Below, piece by piece: positions 24,040-35,485 of a DNA stretch of 64,000 bases. Both the position numbers and the translations under genes were made by a program. The notes under the pieces were generated by a model that saw only the letters and a program-made list of their open reading frames with translations, was not told the DNA's origin and made no database searches. Source of the stretch: Takakia lepidozioides (taxonomy: Eukaryota; Streptophyta; Takakiopsida; Takakiales; Takakiaceae); assembly GCA_030704615.1 (NCBI GenBank), contig CM060732.1:20460001-20524000 (forward strand). Reading direction: 5' to 3'. Positions within the stretch are counted from its first letter, which is position 1. Each line of letters opens with the position of its first letter.

Positions 24040-27000
24040 GTAAGCAAAAGCCTCTTCCTCCCTCGCAATGTGGTGCTTGACAAACGGCCGGAGTCGGAGA
24101 AGAGAAATCCCCAGACTATCATATCTATTCTGGACCAATTGCGCTCCTACTTATTACGAGCAAGCCCCACACCAGACGCCCGATTGATGCAGAGCATTAG
24201 TGAAGATATGGGGGTTGATGGGAAAGAATCAAATGGGACAGCACTATCGACCCAGGTACCTGTTAATGGAGAACAATCAGAGCACCAGGAACAGCTCAAA
24301 AATAAGCCTGCTATGCCATCACCGAGAAGTCGTGAAGGCAAACAATCAAAGATGCCTTCCCAGCTCGCCGGGGGAGGAAGGATAGGGGGCAAGGTTCCTC
24401 TTGTGGGTGATCAATCAAGGAACTTGGAAAGATTGCCACTTGGGTTCTTTGATGCTGTGTTGTTTCCTGGGTGGTCCATGCCCTTTCATATCTATGAGCC
24501 GTGCTATCGGATGATGGTAGGTGTTCTTTCCACTTTTACCCTTTTCAAAACACCTTGTCTTTAGCCAGGGGTCTCAGATTGGCAGCCAGCAGGCACTGAT
24601 AGGCTGGTCTGTAAACTGCAATAACATGTGGGCCATGACTAGGTGGGTCCTACAGGATTGTCGCTCTATTCTCTGAGAAACTAGACTCCAGCATAGCAAT
24701 GGTGGGGCTCGTTGATGGTTCTTAATCGTCTCTTGCATTCTCTTGGACGGTATCTGAAAAATTTGGTGTCGGGTAATTTGCAGGTACGGCAGTGTTTGGA
24801 GCAAGGAAAGCCGTTTGGATTGTCTAGCATGTGTGCCACTTCCTGGAACTCTTCTGATGTTGACACAGAAGAAATAATTGGCACTGTTGCGGTCTGTTTC
24901 CCGAACCCAGTCACCTCTTTGGTTACTTGGACAGGATGCTGTTGCTTAGTTTTTGTGGATTTGAGGAGAGGCAGAGGGGGGCATTACATGTTTGGGCATG
25001 TTCTCACAATGATAATCCCCACGAAGTACTGGCGTTGAGAATGAATGTTAGTGGGTGATGCTCTGGGATGGCTACCATCAAACCACGGTCTCAATGTAAT
25101 GCATTGTTCAACACAGCTATCAAAATGGGCAGAAGGGTCTTGTATGAATGTGAAGGGTGGCTTTGAGATTATGTTCATTCCAGCCAGCACTCCAAAACAG
25201 CCCTTTCTCAAAAGTGTGACATATTGCTGTGCTTGGTCACAACATCATGGCAAAATGCTTAAATTAGGTCCTGGGTATGGTGGAGGAATGGAAGAGCAGG
25301 AAGAAGACTTGTTGTGTCTAGAGGAAGTGGTGACGAAATGAGAAGAGAGAGACAGAGGTGATGTATCCATTCAGCAGTCGCTTGCTAGAGCCTAGACCCT
25401 GTGCCTGGTTTGGATAAAGAAGAAAAGCAGAGGAGGGAATTTAATTTAGCATCAAGTGGATTTTATAGTCACCCTACATTCTAGAGCCTCAGCTTTTGGC
25501 ATTGGGTCAAGCTGCTTAAGCTCAGTAGAAGGACGGAGCTACACAAGGCACTTTTACTTTGACCTTCATGCTAGTGCCTGGTGCCCTTGGGGATGGGTAT
25601 GAGAGACGTCCCCTGCTATGGATCTTGCTCGTAACTGAATTGTTGTGGGTGTGTGCGAGGGGGCACCAATTCTGACAAGCATAGACGCAGACAAACAGAG
25701 AGACAGAAAGAAATAAAGAAACAAAGGACCTTTACAACATCAGGAAAGGCCCAAAAGAGCTTATAAGACAGCAACGCATAATCATGAAGACCATTGTCTG
25801 TGTGTTGGGAGCAAGAGATAGATGATGTAAGGGCACTTTGTTGCAAGGGCCAGTAAATAGAACGCAAGAGGTTGAAACAGGGATGTTGATGGATGGTGCA
25901 GAACTTAAAGGTGTACATGTTTGAGAGAGATTGCCGGTCGTTCATTATTGCACATGGCATCCGGCGCTTTCGATTGACTGACAAAAGGTACAACCTTTTG
26001 GGAAGCTCCATTGCTGCCCAAAACATATGATTTGCAGTGCCTGTGGAAAATGCCTATATTACGTTTGCAGGCTACAGTGTTGGTTGTTCCTGGGTCTCAT
26101 AATGTGAATGTTGCAAGTTTGAATGCTATTGCTGCCAAATAGGTCTTATTGGCAATGAGTGGGATTTTGAAACCAGTGCATCCATCCCTTGGTCGTTCCT
26201 GGCATTGTCCTTGGTCAGACAATGTTGCAAGGTTCTGTGCCACTCTTTTTCCCCTACTCTTTTCCTTTTCTGTTTTCTCCCTCTCCTAAGACTGCGTGGT
26301 ATATAGCCTGTCTTATATGGTCCCTTGACCTCCGATGGACATAAACCTCTTCCGGTTTGTCTTTCTATAGGGTCCCAGAGGGTAGGCCCTCAGAGCTTTG
26401 TGTGTGACTCATTGTCAAGTCATCATCTATTCATGAATGAGTCTTCTGAGGTACTGGACTTTGTAAGCTTAGGTGACATGGATTCCCTGCTACTGTCTAT
26501 GTGATTGGTTTGGCAGGATTTCAGTACAACCAGGCTCCTTTGGTTTGAATATGGGGCAGGTATACTCTCATTCTCCCACCTCTCCTTGGCACTCTCCATC
26601 CAAACTTGGCAAACTTGTCACAAAGTAAATGGCCAGAAGACAAGCTACGTGTAACCCTCTTCCTTTCCTATCTAGTTTAGTTTCTATGGACTGCTGCAGT
26701 ATCCAAAAAAGTTTTTACACTTCTGTTCTGACGGTTAAATCCTTATTGATTAATTGCCTGGGCTCTTTTTCCTGCAACAAAGTTTCAGATAAGCGTGGTT
26801 GGTTTCAGGTGGAGTACTTTGATGATGAGCCTTGTGGAACTGGTGTGGACAAAGCGACGGTGCTTAAGCTTGCCAAGCAAGCTGTTGAAATGTGCTGCAT
26901 CGTTGTGCCTGAGGTAAACGGTTTCCTTTCAGCATTTGGTGGAATGGCGTGATTAGCGCATCTACCCCTCCCTCTTCCTCCTTCCCCTTACACCCCATTT

Positions 27001-30000
27001 CACCACACAGACCCCCCCTCGCCGGCGCCCTTTTATGCTCATAGCTTGTATTCCATGTAACTAGCCTGTAGCCGAATAGTTTTTAATTTCCTCGTTGAAA
27101 CTCCCCCATAACAGTACTAACCGGTACTGAGGACAAGGCTGAGTTGATTTGACAATGTGGAATGTGGCAGGCGCAGACAGCCCCAGGTCTGGTGGGATCT
27201 ATTCATGACCCGATGTTGGCATCATTTGCTGTGGGCCATCTGCTGGAAGTCCCGGTAATCACCCCGTCCCTAATTTGTCCCATGGACCCTCTGGACCTCC
27301 CGTGGAAGTAAATTCTTGCATGTCTTGCTCTCTCCCTCGGGGCCCCTTGTGGACATCTCTCTCTCTCTCTCTCTCTCTCCTTCCTTGAGAGGAGGCAAGG
27401 AGTTGTTTTATGAGTACAATCTCTCTCTCCTTCCCTGATAACAGGGGTACTTTGAAGGTTGCAATGCCCAAAAATGCTTCTAATAGAGTCTCACATCAAC
27501 TCAATCTCAAAGAAGTTCGTCCCTTGACTGGCTGGAGGGCGGTTTTAGACATTGGTGATTCAATGGGGCGCTCTAGGAAGACAACCAAGGGCAGGGACTT
27601 CAACTTGAGAGTTTCTAATCGGTTTGATGCTCTGGACGAGGTTGAATCCAAGCAGCCTGACGGACAATCTGCCCATAAGTGTACGGAATCTGAACGTCGT
27701 GTATCTGAAGGATTTGGTACTCTGAACGGTTTACCAATCCTCAAAGTTTACACAAGACGTGCAAAATCTATACATGGGGTAATTGTCACTAAGCAGTCAG
27801 ACGGACAACTTGTCCCTAAGTGTGCGGAGTCTGAACGTCGTGTAACTGAAGGATTTGGTACTCTGAATGGTTTACCAATTCTCAAAGTTTACACAAGACG
27901 AGCAAAAGCTACACACGGGGTAACTGTCCCCCCTTTGCAGAACGGTTGGCCGTCCAGGAGCAATCTTAAGCTACCTAGACGACAAACAATTCACATGCAA
28001 AGGGCTGGCTTGCGGCTGGCCACTTTCAACTTCTCAGGGCTGACTAACCAAAGGAAACAACTCGAAGTGGGACAAGTTCTTCGGACTAATGATATTCATA
28101 TCTGTGCTGGGCAAGAAACTTGGGAAACGTCGGATAAACTGGTTGGAGATGTCATTGGTTATAAATGGGCAGGTAAGATGTGTACTCTCAAGGCAGCCTC
28201 TACCAAACGCGGTCAAAAAGGGGTTGGATTCTTTGTCCGTGATTTCTTGTTTGACAATTGTGAAATTATCAACAAGGGGTTGAGGTACAAGCATAGTATC
28301 TGGCTAAAGCTGAAACTGAAGGGCGGCATGAGTACGAAGGACCTCTTTGTGGGTTGTGTTTACATGCCCACAGAGGGGACCCTTAGTGCTGACGCAGACA
28401 AAGCCTTCGAAGATGTAAAGCTAGACTGTGCTTCGTTCCTTGCCAAAGGTCAGGTGATTTTATTGGGTGACTTCAATGCCCGGGTGGGTAAAGGTCTCCA
28501 TCAGGATGATATCATTGGGCCTTTTGGTGAGGACGAGCTGAACTCTAATGGCAGACGGTTAATTAACTGTCTGGAAGAGCTTCAGCTTCTGGCCTTGAAC
28601 AATAGGGCAAAAGTTGACCAAGTGCAGTGGACTCGTGAGAAAGCCCAAACTGGGGAACGTTCCATTGTGGATTATATCATAATGGACAAAAATTTGTTTC
28701 CCCAGAGTGCCAATGTGTTGATCGACAGAACTGATATTGGTACCTCTGACCACTTCCTGGTTTGGACCGAGATCAAAAGGTGTTTTCCCAACACCAAGAG
28801 ATCTGTGAAACGTTCGATTCGGAAGTGGCGCATAGAAAAATTCCATAATGAAGAGGTCAAGGCTGAGTATGTCCAGGCCTTGCAAGAGGCTCTTCCTCAT
28901 TTTGTCCATTCGCTCCAAGACCTTCAGTCTTGCACAGACAATGCAACAAATGAAGTCGAAAGAGCAGTGGATTCTTGGGAGAGTTTCGTCTCCTCTGCGG
29001 CTGACAAGATCATTGGGAGGAAACTAATTGTCTGCGGTAGAGCTGTTAATTGGTGGACCAATGAGATTAAACTCAAGATAGCTGAGAGACGAGTCCTTTA
29101 TAAAGAGTGCTGCAATTTGAAAACCAACAAAGAATTGTGGGCGAGGTACTACCAGATCCGTAAAGATATCAATCTGCTTGTAAGGGCTCAGAAGAAATTA
29201 TACTGGGACAAGTTATACAGTGAAATAAACTCAAACCACCATGGTGGTAATGACAAGAGATTCTGGTTGGCCCTTCAACGCTTGTACAAGCCGAAAAGCT
29301 GTCAGCAAGTACAAGCGCTGAAGACTACTAAGGGTGCAGTGGTAACTTCATCGGTTGACATTGTCAAAACCTTTGAAACCCACTACAGTATCCTTGGCAG
29401 AACTTTTAGGTCTAACAGTGAGGGGTCCTCTGATGAATGGAAGGACACAGTTGGTAAAACTGTATGATTCAAAACAGCCCTGATGAACTGGAGTATATTT
29501 CAAAAGCCTACAACGCTCCCATTAGTTCTTCTGAGATTGTGGAAGCAATTGAACATCTAAATGGATATGAAGCAGGTGGTCCTGATGGCATAGTCAACGA
29601 GCTTATCAAGCACGGTGGCGATCCCATGACAGAGGCCCTAGTTCTCCTTTTTAACCTTATCTGGAAGACTGAAATGATCCCCTTTCGCTGGCGACAGGGG
29701 GTCATTGTCAATCTATATAAGAAGGGTGACAGAGAAGACCCGGGGACTATCGTGGCATCACGCTCCTCAATGCTGTTGGCAAGATATTTTGCAGAATTAT
29801 AAGTACTCGTCTCGAGGTTGATCTGGAATCTAGAGGTTGTTTTCACGAAGGCCAAGCTGGCTTTCAGCGAAACAGGGGCTGTGTGGACCATATCTTCACT
29901 CTAAGCCAGATTATCCAGGGAAGGAAAAAAGAAGGGAAACCCACTTATGTTTTTTTCTTGGATGTCAAAAAGGCTTATGACACAGTGTGGAGAGATGGTC

Positions 30001-33000
30001 TGTGGCTCCGCCTCTGGTCTTGCGGAATCAAGGGAAAAATGTGGAGAGTTGTCCATAACTTGTATGCCCACACCAAAAGCTGTGTCACTGTTAATGGACA
30101 GAAGTCTAACTTCTTTGACATAGACCAAGGTGTAGCTCAAGGATGTACCCTCTCCCCTCTGCTCTTCAATGTTTTCATCAATCAACTCCTCGAGGATGTG
30201 GAACGTGAGGGATTTGGGTTAAGGGTGGGTGATGCCACCTTTCCAGCCCTTATGTTTGCGGATGACTTCGCAGGCATAGGGGAGACTCCTTCCAACCTCC
30301 AGGAATTGATTGATTGCACGAAGAGATACTTTGATCTTTGGGGGCTAGAGGCTAAGGTCAGTAAATGTGCAGTGGTGGCATTCAACGACAGAGGAGAGGG
30401 AGGAAGTGATCTTAAGTGGCAGTGGGGTAGCCAAGAGATCCCAGTCCTCCCTTCCTACACATACCTGGGCGTTGAGTTTTCCTCCAACTGTAACTGGGAT
30501 GCACACATCCAGAAAGTTGTTCAAACTGGCAAGGGCAAAGCGCTGAGTCTCACTAAATTTTTTCACTGCAGAGGGATTAACTCTGAGGTCAAGAAAACCT
30601 TGCTTTGCCGCGTTATTAGACCTGCCTTGGAGTACGGATCTGTTATATGGGTTGATAACTCCAACCAGGCTAAGTCTCTAGAATCCATTCAAGTGGGGGT
30701 GCTTAAGGAGTGTATGTCAGCATGCTCCAAAACAGCCAATGTGGCTGTTCGGGGTGAGTTTGGCATCCCTTCCTTAAGCTCCCGACGAGATGAATTCAAG
30801 GTCAGATGGCAGTTGCAACACATGTCCAACACCAGATACCCTAAGGTTAATCGACTCTATATCTTGGAAACAGGACCGCCCTGTCAAACAGGCTAAGTCC
30901 TGGCAGAAGAGAGTAGAAGAGATTCTCAAGGATCTGAATCTGGACCGGCAAGTCTTGACCTTGCTGGATAAATCTGACTTAGAGACTGTAGTGTCCAAAG
31001 CCATGTCTGTTACCAGCAAATTGTCTGATGCAAATGAAGTTAGGCAGAAAACTTCCCTGAACCTGTTTCCAGTCTGTGACATGGGGGAGGATATCATGGA
31101 TGACCTCAAGGGTCTACCCACTCTCGGCACCAGACAGGGCAGGAAGCCTACCTTTGAACAGTAAACAGAAGCAGAGAGGAAAGGGAGCGTGCAATTGCCC
31201 GTTGTGTGGGCAACCCAAAGACAATATTCATTTTCTGATTCACTGTCCGGGGTACTCTCACCAGAGAGAAGCTCTCCTCCAATCTATCAAGAGAATTGTG
31301 CCTGTACCTCTGTTTACCAACTTTGAAAGTCTCGAGGCTGAGCCAAAAGCCCAGGCCCTTCTGAGGCCTAGTTTTTGGGCAAATCACACATAGATGTGTG
31401 AAGGGATTTCTAGAGGATATCTGGAAATCCCGAATTAATTCTATTTATAAAGGTAAGTCTTACTACCAATGTCAGCCCCTGACAGAGGTAGGTTCTGTCC
31501 CTTTGGTTTCCGCTCAAACGGTCAATGGCCACAAGGCTACGGCAAACAACGTCTTATGAGTACATTCTCTCTCCTTCCCTGTCTTGACCCTGCAGGATAA
31601 ATCTGACTTAGAGACTGTAGTGTCCACTGTAGTGTCCAAAGCCATGTCTGTTACCAGAAAAATTGTCTGATGAAAATGAAGTTAGGCAGAAAACTTCCCT
31701 GAACCTGTTTCCAGTCTGTGACATGGGGGAGGACATCATGGATGACCTCAAGGGTCTACCCACACTCAGCACCAGACTGAAATTTAAACTCAGGGCAGGA
31801 AGCCTACCTTTGAACAGTAAACAGAAGCAGAGAGGAAAGGGAGAGTGCAATTGCCCGTTGTGTGGGCAACCCGAAGACAATATTCATTTCCTGATACACT
31901 GTCCAGGGTACTCTCACCAGAGAGACGCTCTCCTCAAATCTATCAAGGGAATTGTGCCTGTACCTATGTTTACCAACTTTGAAAGTCTCGAGGCTGAGCC
32001 AAAAGCCCAGGCCCTTCTGGGGCCTAGTTACTGGGCAAACCACACACAGCAGGTTGATGCTTGTGTGAAGGGATTTCTAGAGGATATCTGGAAAACCCGG
32101 ATCAATGTTCTTGACCAAGGTAAGTCTTACTACCGACGTCAGCTCCTGACAGAGGTAGGTTCTGTCCCTTTGTGTTCCGCTCAAACTGGGCGCTGGGTCA
32201 ATGGCCACAAGGCTACGGCAAACAACGTCTTATGAGTACATTCTCTCCTTCCCTGCCCCTCACAAAGGTAATGTCTGTTCCCTTTTGTTCTCCCCAAACT
32301 GAACGCGGGGGTCTATGGCCTCAGGCTACAGCAAACAACCTCTCATGAGTTGGGGCAGACATTACCTTTGGCATACAACTTCCCTGAACTTGTCATCAGT
32401 TTGGGACTTGAGTGAGGTCCTAAGGATGATTTGAAGGGCTGACCTACCCTCGGCAGTAGACTGAAATTTAGCTCGGACGGGGAGTCTACCTTTGAACAAT
32501 AAACAGATTCAGAGAAATGAAATGAAATGAAATGGAGCTTTATAACGAGAGAAAAGGGAGATTGTCAATGACTGATGTGCGGGGGACCTGAAGACAATAT
32601 CTCTTTCCTGATATTATGTCTGGGGTATTATCATCAGAGAGCGACCCTGTTCAGGACCATCAAGAACATAGTCCCTGCACCTCTGTTCACCAACTTTCAA
32701 ATCTCGAGGTTGAGCCTAAAGCCCTGGCCGTGTTGGGGTCTAATTGCTGGGCAGCTCACACATAGCAGATTGATGTGTGTTAAGGGCCCTAGAGGAAATC
32801 TGGAAAGCCCGAACCAATTGTTTATACCAAGGTTGTCCCACTACTGGAGTGAGCCCCTCACAAAGTTAGTGTCTGTTCCCTCTTGTTCCACCCAAACTGG
32901 GCATGGGGTCTATGGTCACAAGGCTACAGCAACAAAGGCATGTGAGTACCATCTCTCTCTCCCCGGGCAAACATCTTGGGTCGGCATAGGATCTTTGCCA

Positions 33001-33485
33001 GATGCTTTTGGTCTAACCTCTTATCAATTTTGGTAAGGCAGTATACCATGGTGTCCATGCCCTTGAGGGTATGCTGTAGTCATCTCTTGCAGGGAACAGT
33101 GAGTGGTAGAACTCTATCGGCTTTTTGTGTAATGTTTCTTTCTTTCTTTCTTCCTTTACCCTCTTTCTTCCCCTCTCTATCAATTCCTTTTGACTTCCTT
33201 GTGCCGTCCAGCAGGGATAGCACTGTGGTTTAATGTGTTTTAATAGCGTTTATGGTTCATCACTGTGTTTCAATTGTCATGGACAAGACTGTCTGAATTT
33301 CTATACATCAGAATGTATGTATGTGTGCATGTGTAAATTCTTGCATCTCTAGAGATTCGTATCTATTTAGACGAATGTGTTTGTGAATGCAGAACCGGGT
33401 GAAAAGGAGGTGGTTAGGAATGGTAAGCACCAAGCGTCGGCTAATGGAGCAACTTCAGTTCTTGGAGGCCCAGACCAGGTTGTGA
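24040..33485 (+). CDS. LON substrate-binding domain protein (C-terminal part of a probable FIST-LON gene)
   Basis: Exons: 24040-24516, 24784-24891, 25902-25987, 26517-26559, 26809-26913, 27171-27254 and 33393-33485 (TGA). All have GT-AG borders and consistent phases. The protein begins with a linker (SLFLPRNVVLDKRPESEKRN...), then a full LON N-terminal (PF02190-type) domain: LPLGFFDAVLFPGWSMPFHI, YEPCYRMM, VRQCLEQGKPFGL, EEIIGTVA, VYMFERDCRSFIIAHGIRRF, VEYFDDEP, DPMLASFAVGHLLEVP, and a final helix TKRRLMEQLQFLEAQTRL. No ATPase or Ser/Lys protease domain follows, so this is a stand-alone LON domain of the kind used for substrate recognition. No RING or CULT domain is seen. The last intron is 6.1 kb because LINEs fill it. 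The exon chain also joins in phase to the FIST exons upstream. Confidence 0.8.
27410..29467 (+). CDS. LINE ORF: N-terminal repeat region plus AP endonuclease
   Basis: 685 codons. Residues 81-127 and 128-174 are a tandem pair (ESERRVSEGFGTLNGLPILK and ESERRVTEGFGTLNGLPILK). From residue about 202 the endonuclease runs with its catalytic signatures visible: ATFNFSG (Asn), GQETWE (Glu), LLGDFNARVG (Asp/Asn) and GTSDHF (Asp/His). These enzymes nick the target DNA for target-primed reverse transcription. The frame then enters the linker before the reverse transcriptase and stops at a 4-base loss relative to the copy at 55,297-55,310. The ATG and the first codons lie in sequence resembling the LINE 3' end, so this start may be borrowed rather than native. 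Confidence 0.85.
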   Translation: MSTISLSFPDNRGTLKVAMPKNASNRVSHQLNLKEVRPLTGWRAVLDIGDSMGRSRKTTKGRDFNLRVSNRFDALDEVESKQPDGQSAHKCTESERRVSEGFGTLNGLPILKVYTRRAKSIHGVIVTKQSDGQLVPKCAESERRVTEGFGTLNGLPILKVYTRRAKATHGVTVPPLQNGWPSRSNLKLPRRQTIHMQRAGLRLATFNFSGLTNQRKQLEVGQVLRTNDIHICAGQETWETSDKLVGDVIGYKWAGKMCTLKAASTKRGQKGVGFFVRDFLFDNCEIINKGLRYKHSIWLKLKLKGGMSTKDLFVGCVYMPTEGTLSADADKAFEDVKLDCASFLAKGQVILLGDFNARVGKGLHQDDIIGPFGEDELNSNGRRLINCLEELQLLALNNRAKVDQVQWTREKAQTGERSIVDYIIMDKNLFPQSANVLIDRTDIGTSDHFLVWTEIKRCFPNTKRSVKRSIRKWRIEKFHNEEVKAEYVQALQEALPHFVHSLQDLQSCTDNATNEVERAVDSWESFVSSAADKIIGRKLIVCGRAVNWWTNEIKLKIAERRVLYKECCNLKTNKELWARYYQIRKDINLLVRAQKKLYWDKLYSEINSNHHGGNDKRFWLALQRLYKPKSCQQVQALKTTKGAVVTSSVDIVKTFETHYSILGRTFRSNSEGSSDEWKDTVGKTV
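29464..31393 (+). pseudogene. LINE reverse transcriptase and C-terminal region, frameshifted
   Basis: Three open pieces. 29,464-29,802 has YEAGGPDGIVNELIK and VIVNLYKKGD; a shift near 29,745 then leads to NYRGITLLNAVGK and onward. 29,883-30,896 has motif A (FFLDVKKAYDTVW), motif B (GVAQGCTLSPLLFNVF) and motif C (FADDFAG). 30,790-31,393 gives the C-terminal part with CPLCGQP...HFLIHC. Catalytic Asp residues are intact, so the decay is by indels only. Belongs to the Jockey/L1-type LINE reverse transcriptases. Confidence 0.85.
31580..32255 (+). mobile_element. 5'-truncated LINE copy joined head-to-tail
   Basis: Starts at cttgaccctgcaggataaat, matching 30,955 of the longer copy, directly after the longer copy's 3' end. 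It runs to the same 3' end (ttatgagtacattctctcc at about 32,230-32,250). Its 190-codon frame 31,663-32,235 is intact and contains CPLCGQPEDNIHFLIHCPGY. Confidence 0.85.
32256..32965 (+). mobile_element. Two further truncated LINE tails
   Basis: 32,256-32,350 is only the last 95 bases or so of the LINE (ggctacagcaaacaacctctcatgag). 32,390-32,965 is a more diverged copy from the VCDMGE region through the zinc-knuckle block (about 32,575-32,640) to a final ctacagcaacaaaggcatgtgagtaccatctctctc. Divergence from the first copy is higher than in the 31.6-32.25 kb copy. Confidence 0.75.
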
Positions 33486-34820
33486 GACTTGGGCCTTCAG
33501 GGTTTTGACAAGCATTTCATGCTGGAGCATGACGGATAGTTTCAGTTAGAGCCCCCATTGATCTAGCCATTTTTTGCTATTTTCTGCAGATGTCTCCTTT
33601 TGGTAACCTTGCCAAGTAATGCAACGGATCCATTTTACTCCCACTAAGTCTTGAAACCTCCTTGTGCAACCAACAGGTGAGGTCGTCTGCAATTGTCTCA
33701 AGAAGAAATCTTTCTATAATGGTCTCTTTTGTGGCACAGATTGGGTCCAACCCTTGACGGATAGACATGAATGCAGTTTGTTAGTGGGCGTATGATTTGG
33801 AACAGGCGGCAGATTAGGCCTATCCACTTACAAACTTATTAGCCCTTGAATCATATTCAAGAGCCTATTTAGCTTGAGCTCTAGTGCCTTTGAAATCCCG
33901 AAATACTGGCGGCAGGACAAGCTCAAATATAAGCAGCTATCTTGATCCATGTCTAGGGCAGGGGCTCACCGTACCTATTTGTGCTGCTGCTGCCTCCAAA
34001 TGCAAACACACATACATTGAACAAATATTTGACTATGTGCAGTTTGCAATGCTACAGATGAGGTAACAGAATACCTGCAAGTGCAAGTGGGGTTGATGGC
34101 GCTTGACCTTGAAGAGAAATTCTACAGCTCCCTTTAAATTTCAGTGTGATGCTTACAGTGTGCCGCACACCTACAGTTATTTGCGAGTGCTAATGGAACT
34201 TTAATGTTATTAGTTTTCATCATGCACCATTCATTCACCTTTATTGTGCTTCAACAGGTGCGCCCCTTCCACCTTGAAGATTGAAACACGGGATTTTGGC
34301 TGTCCCAAAAACTTGTTCCCACCAATGTGGCATCCATCCTTTCAATGTTTTGGCAATCACACAAATACCCTTGCACCAAAATGACTGCTGAGCTTTAATT
34401 GGGCCCTTCAAAGCACCCACGTGTGCAGTCTACTAACTGCCCCATTTCATTTTGCGCCCTTTGCTCGCTTCTCATTCAGGGTGTTTTTCCATCCACATTC
34501 ATCCATGGAAAGTATTCCGTGGATGAAAATGGCTACACACATGCAGCACCTGCAGACCACGCACACACCAGAGTCAATGAATAGTCCCTTAAGAACCCTC
34601 CTCCCTCACATACAACAGGCACTGAACACGCAATGAAGTAACCAAAGCCTACACCTTGCCTGTATCTGGTGGGTAACACGCCAACAATCCCCCCAGGCTC
34701 CATGACAATGGGACAGTAAAAGTAAGTCCTCCTATGGCACCTTTGAACACAACTGCCAAATAGAGGAGGAATGAAGGTACTGATGCACATGGGCACTGCG
34801 GTCAGCTTCAAAATACTCGG
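33486..34820. other. Intergenic, no gene recognised
   Basis: The 3' flank of the LON gene. Only short overlapping frames on either strand and no transposon ends seen. Confidence 0.4.
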
Positions 34821-34824
34821 TGAT

Positions 34825-35485
34825 GACATGGCCTACAAAACGTGGCAACGATGATGACAGAGATGATGTATTTTTTCAGGCAATCCGGGCGGCTTCAGAA
34901 ATATGCGTTGATGATGTGGCCTACGGAATGTGGCAAGGATGACGTCAAAAACATTTTCATTTTTTTGGGCAATCTGGGCAGTTAAGAAAAACATTGATGA
35001 CATGGCCTACGAAACTGACAACGATGATGTGGCGACAAAACGTGAAAATATATTCAATCAATTAATGGTCCTAATTTATAATAGAGATTTCAAGAAAAAA
35101 AAAAAAAAACTCCTCCTAGAGCTGATGTAACTGGTAGCCACTTCATTATATGGCTACTGCTCTTTGTCAAGGTGGGTTCCATAAAGGGAAACATTTAAAA
35201 TATTTAAACATAGAGGCTAAACACATTTTAGCGACCACCGAAGGTCTGAAGCTAGTTTAGCGTAGAGCAGGAATAGGGTGCCATAGTGCCACGTTTTGTC
35301 GCCACGTCATCGTCGCCACGTTTCGTCGTCAAATGTTTTCAATCTGCCCAAACTGCCCGCCGGAAATACACCAATAGAAATTGCCGCGCCAACGTTTTCG
35401 GAACTGCCCGAAATGCCCGGATCTTGATCTGCGTTTTCCGCCATCGTTCACCTTGCAAGCTGCAAGCTCTCAACGAATTGAGGAA
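34825..35485. repeat. Foldback arrangement and copy of a dispersed GCCCGAA-rich repeat
   Basis: The right part (35,222-35,485) is a member of a family also at about 42,740-43,035, 49,020-49,250, 57,605-57,770 and 58,020-58,110. It is marked by cgaaggtc.gaagctagtttagcgtagagcaggaatagggtgcc, cgccacgtcatcgtcgccac and ttttccgccatcgttcac.ttgcaagctgcaagc. The left part (about 34,850-35,050) carries the same gatgacgtggc / ggcaatccgggc motifs on the opposite strand, with a 16-base A run (about 35,094-35,109) between, giving an imperfect foldback. Confidence 0.6.

Larger units (their letters stand above)
27403..31580 (+). mobile_element. Near full-length LINE with endonuclease and reverse transcriptase
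   Basis: Inserted in the last intron of the LON gene, same strand. Order: an N-terminal region with a 47-residue tandem repeat, AP-type endonuclease, reverse transcriptase, and a C-terminal CPLCGQP.DNIHFLIHCPGY zinc-knuckle-like motif (about 31,196-31,260). It ends with ctacggcaaac...tatgagtacattctctctcc near 31,545-31,580. At least three frameshifts break the coding sequence (about 29,464, 29,745 and 30,790-30,860), so this copy cannot mobilise itself. Related fragments occur at 2.4, 3.1, 31.6-33.0, 36.6-36.9, 47.6-48.0 and 53.9-55.7 kb. Confidence 0.9.

Noticed and set aside
25616-26026. Minus-strand frame of 136 codons
   Set aside because: It is antisense to the LON exon at 25,902-25,987, with low-complexity and stop-free chance sequence otherwise.
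27410-32235. Treating the LINE reverse transcriptase as a host telomerase or group II intron enzyme
   Set aside because: AP endonuclease motifs, the FADD catalytic core and the terminal zinc-knuckle place it with LINEs.
24040-33485. Calling the LON gene cereblon, LONRF or a Lon protease
   Set aside because: No CULT, RING/TPR, AAA+ or Ser-Lys protease segment is visible; only the N-terminal LON domain can be supported.
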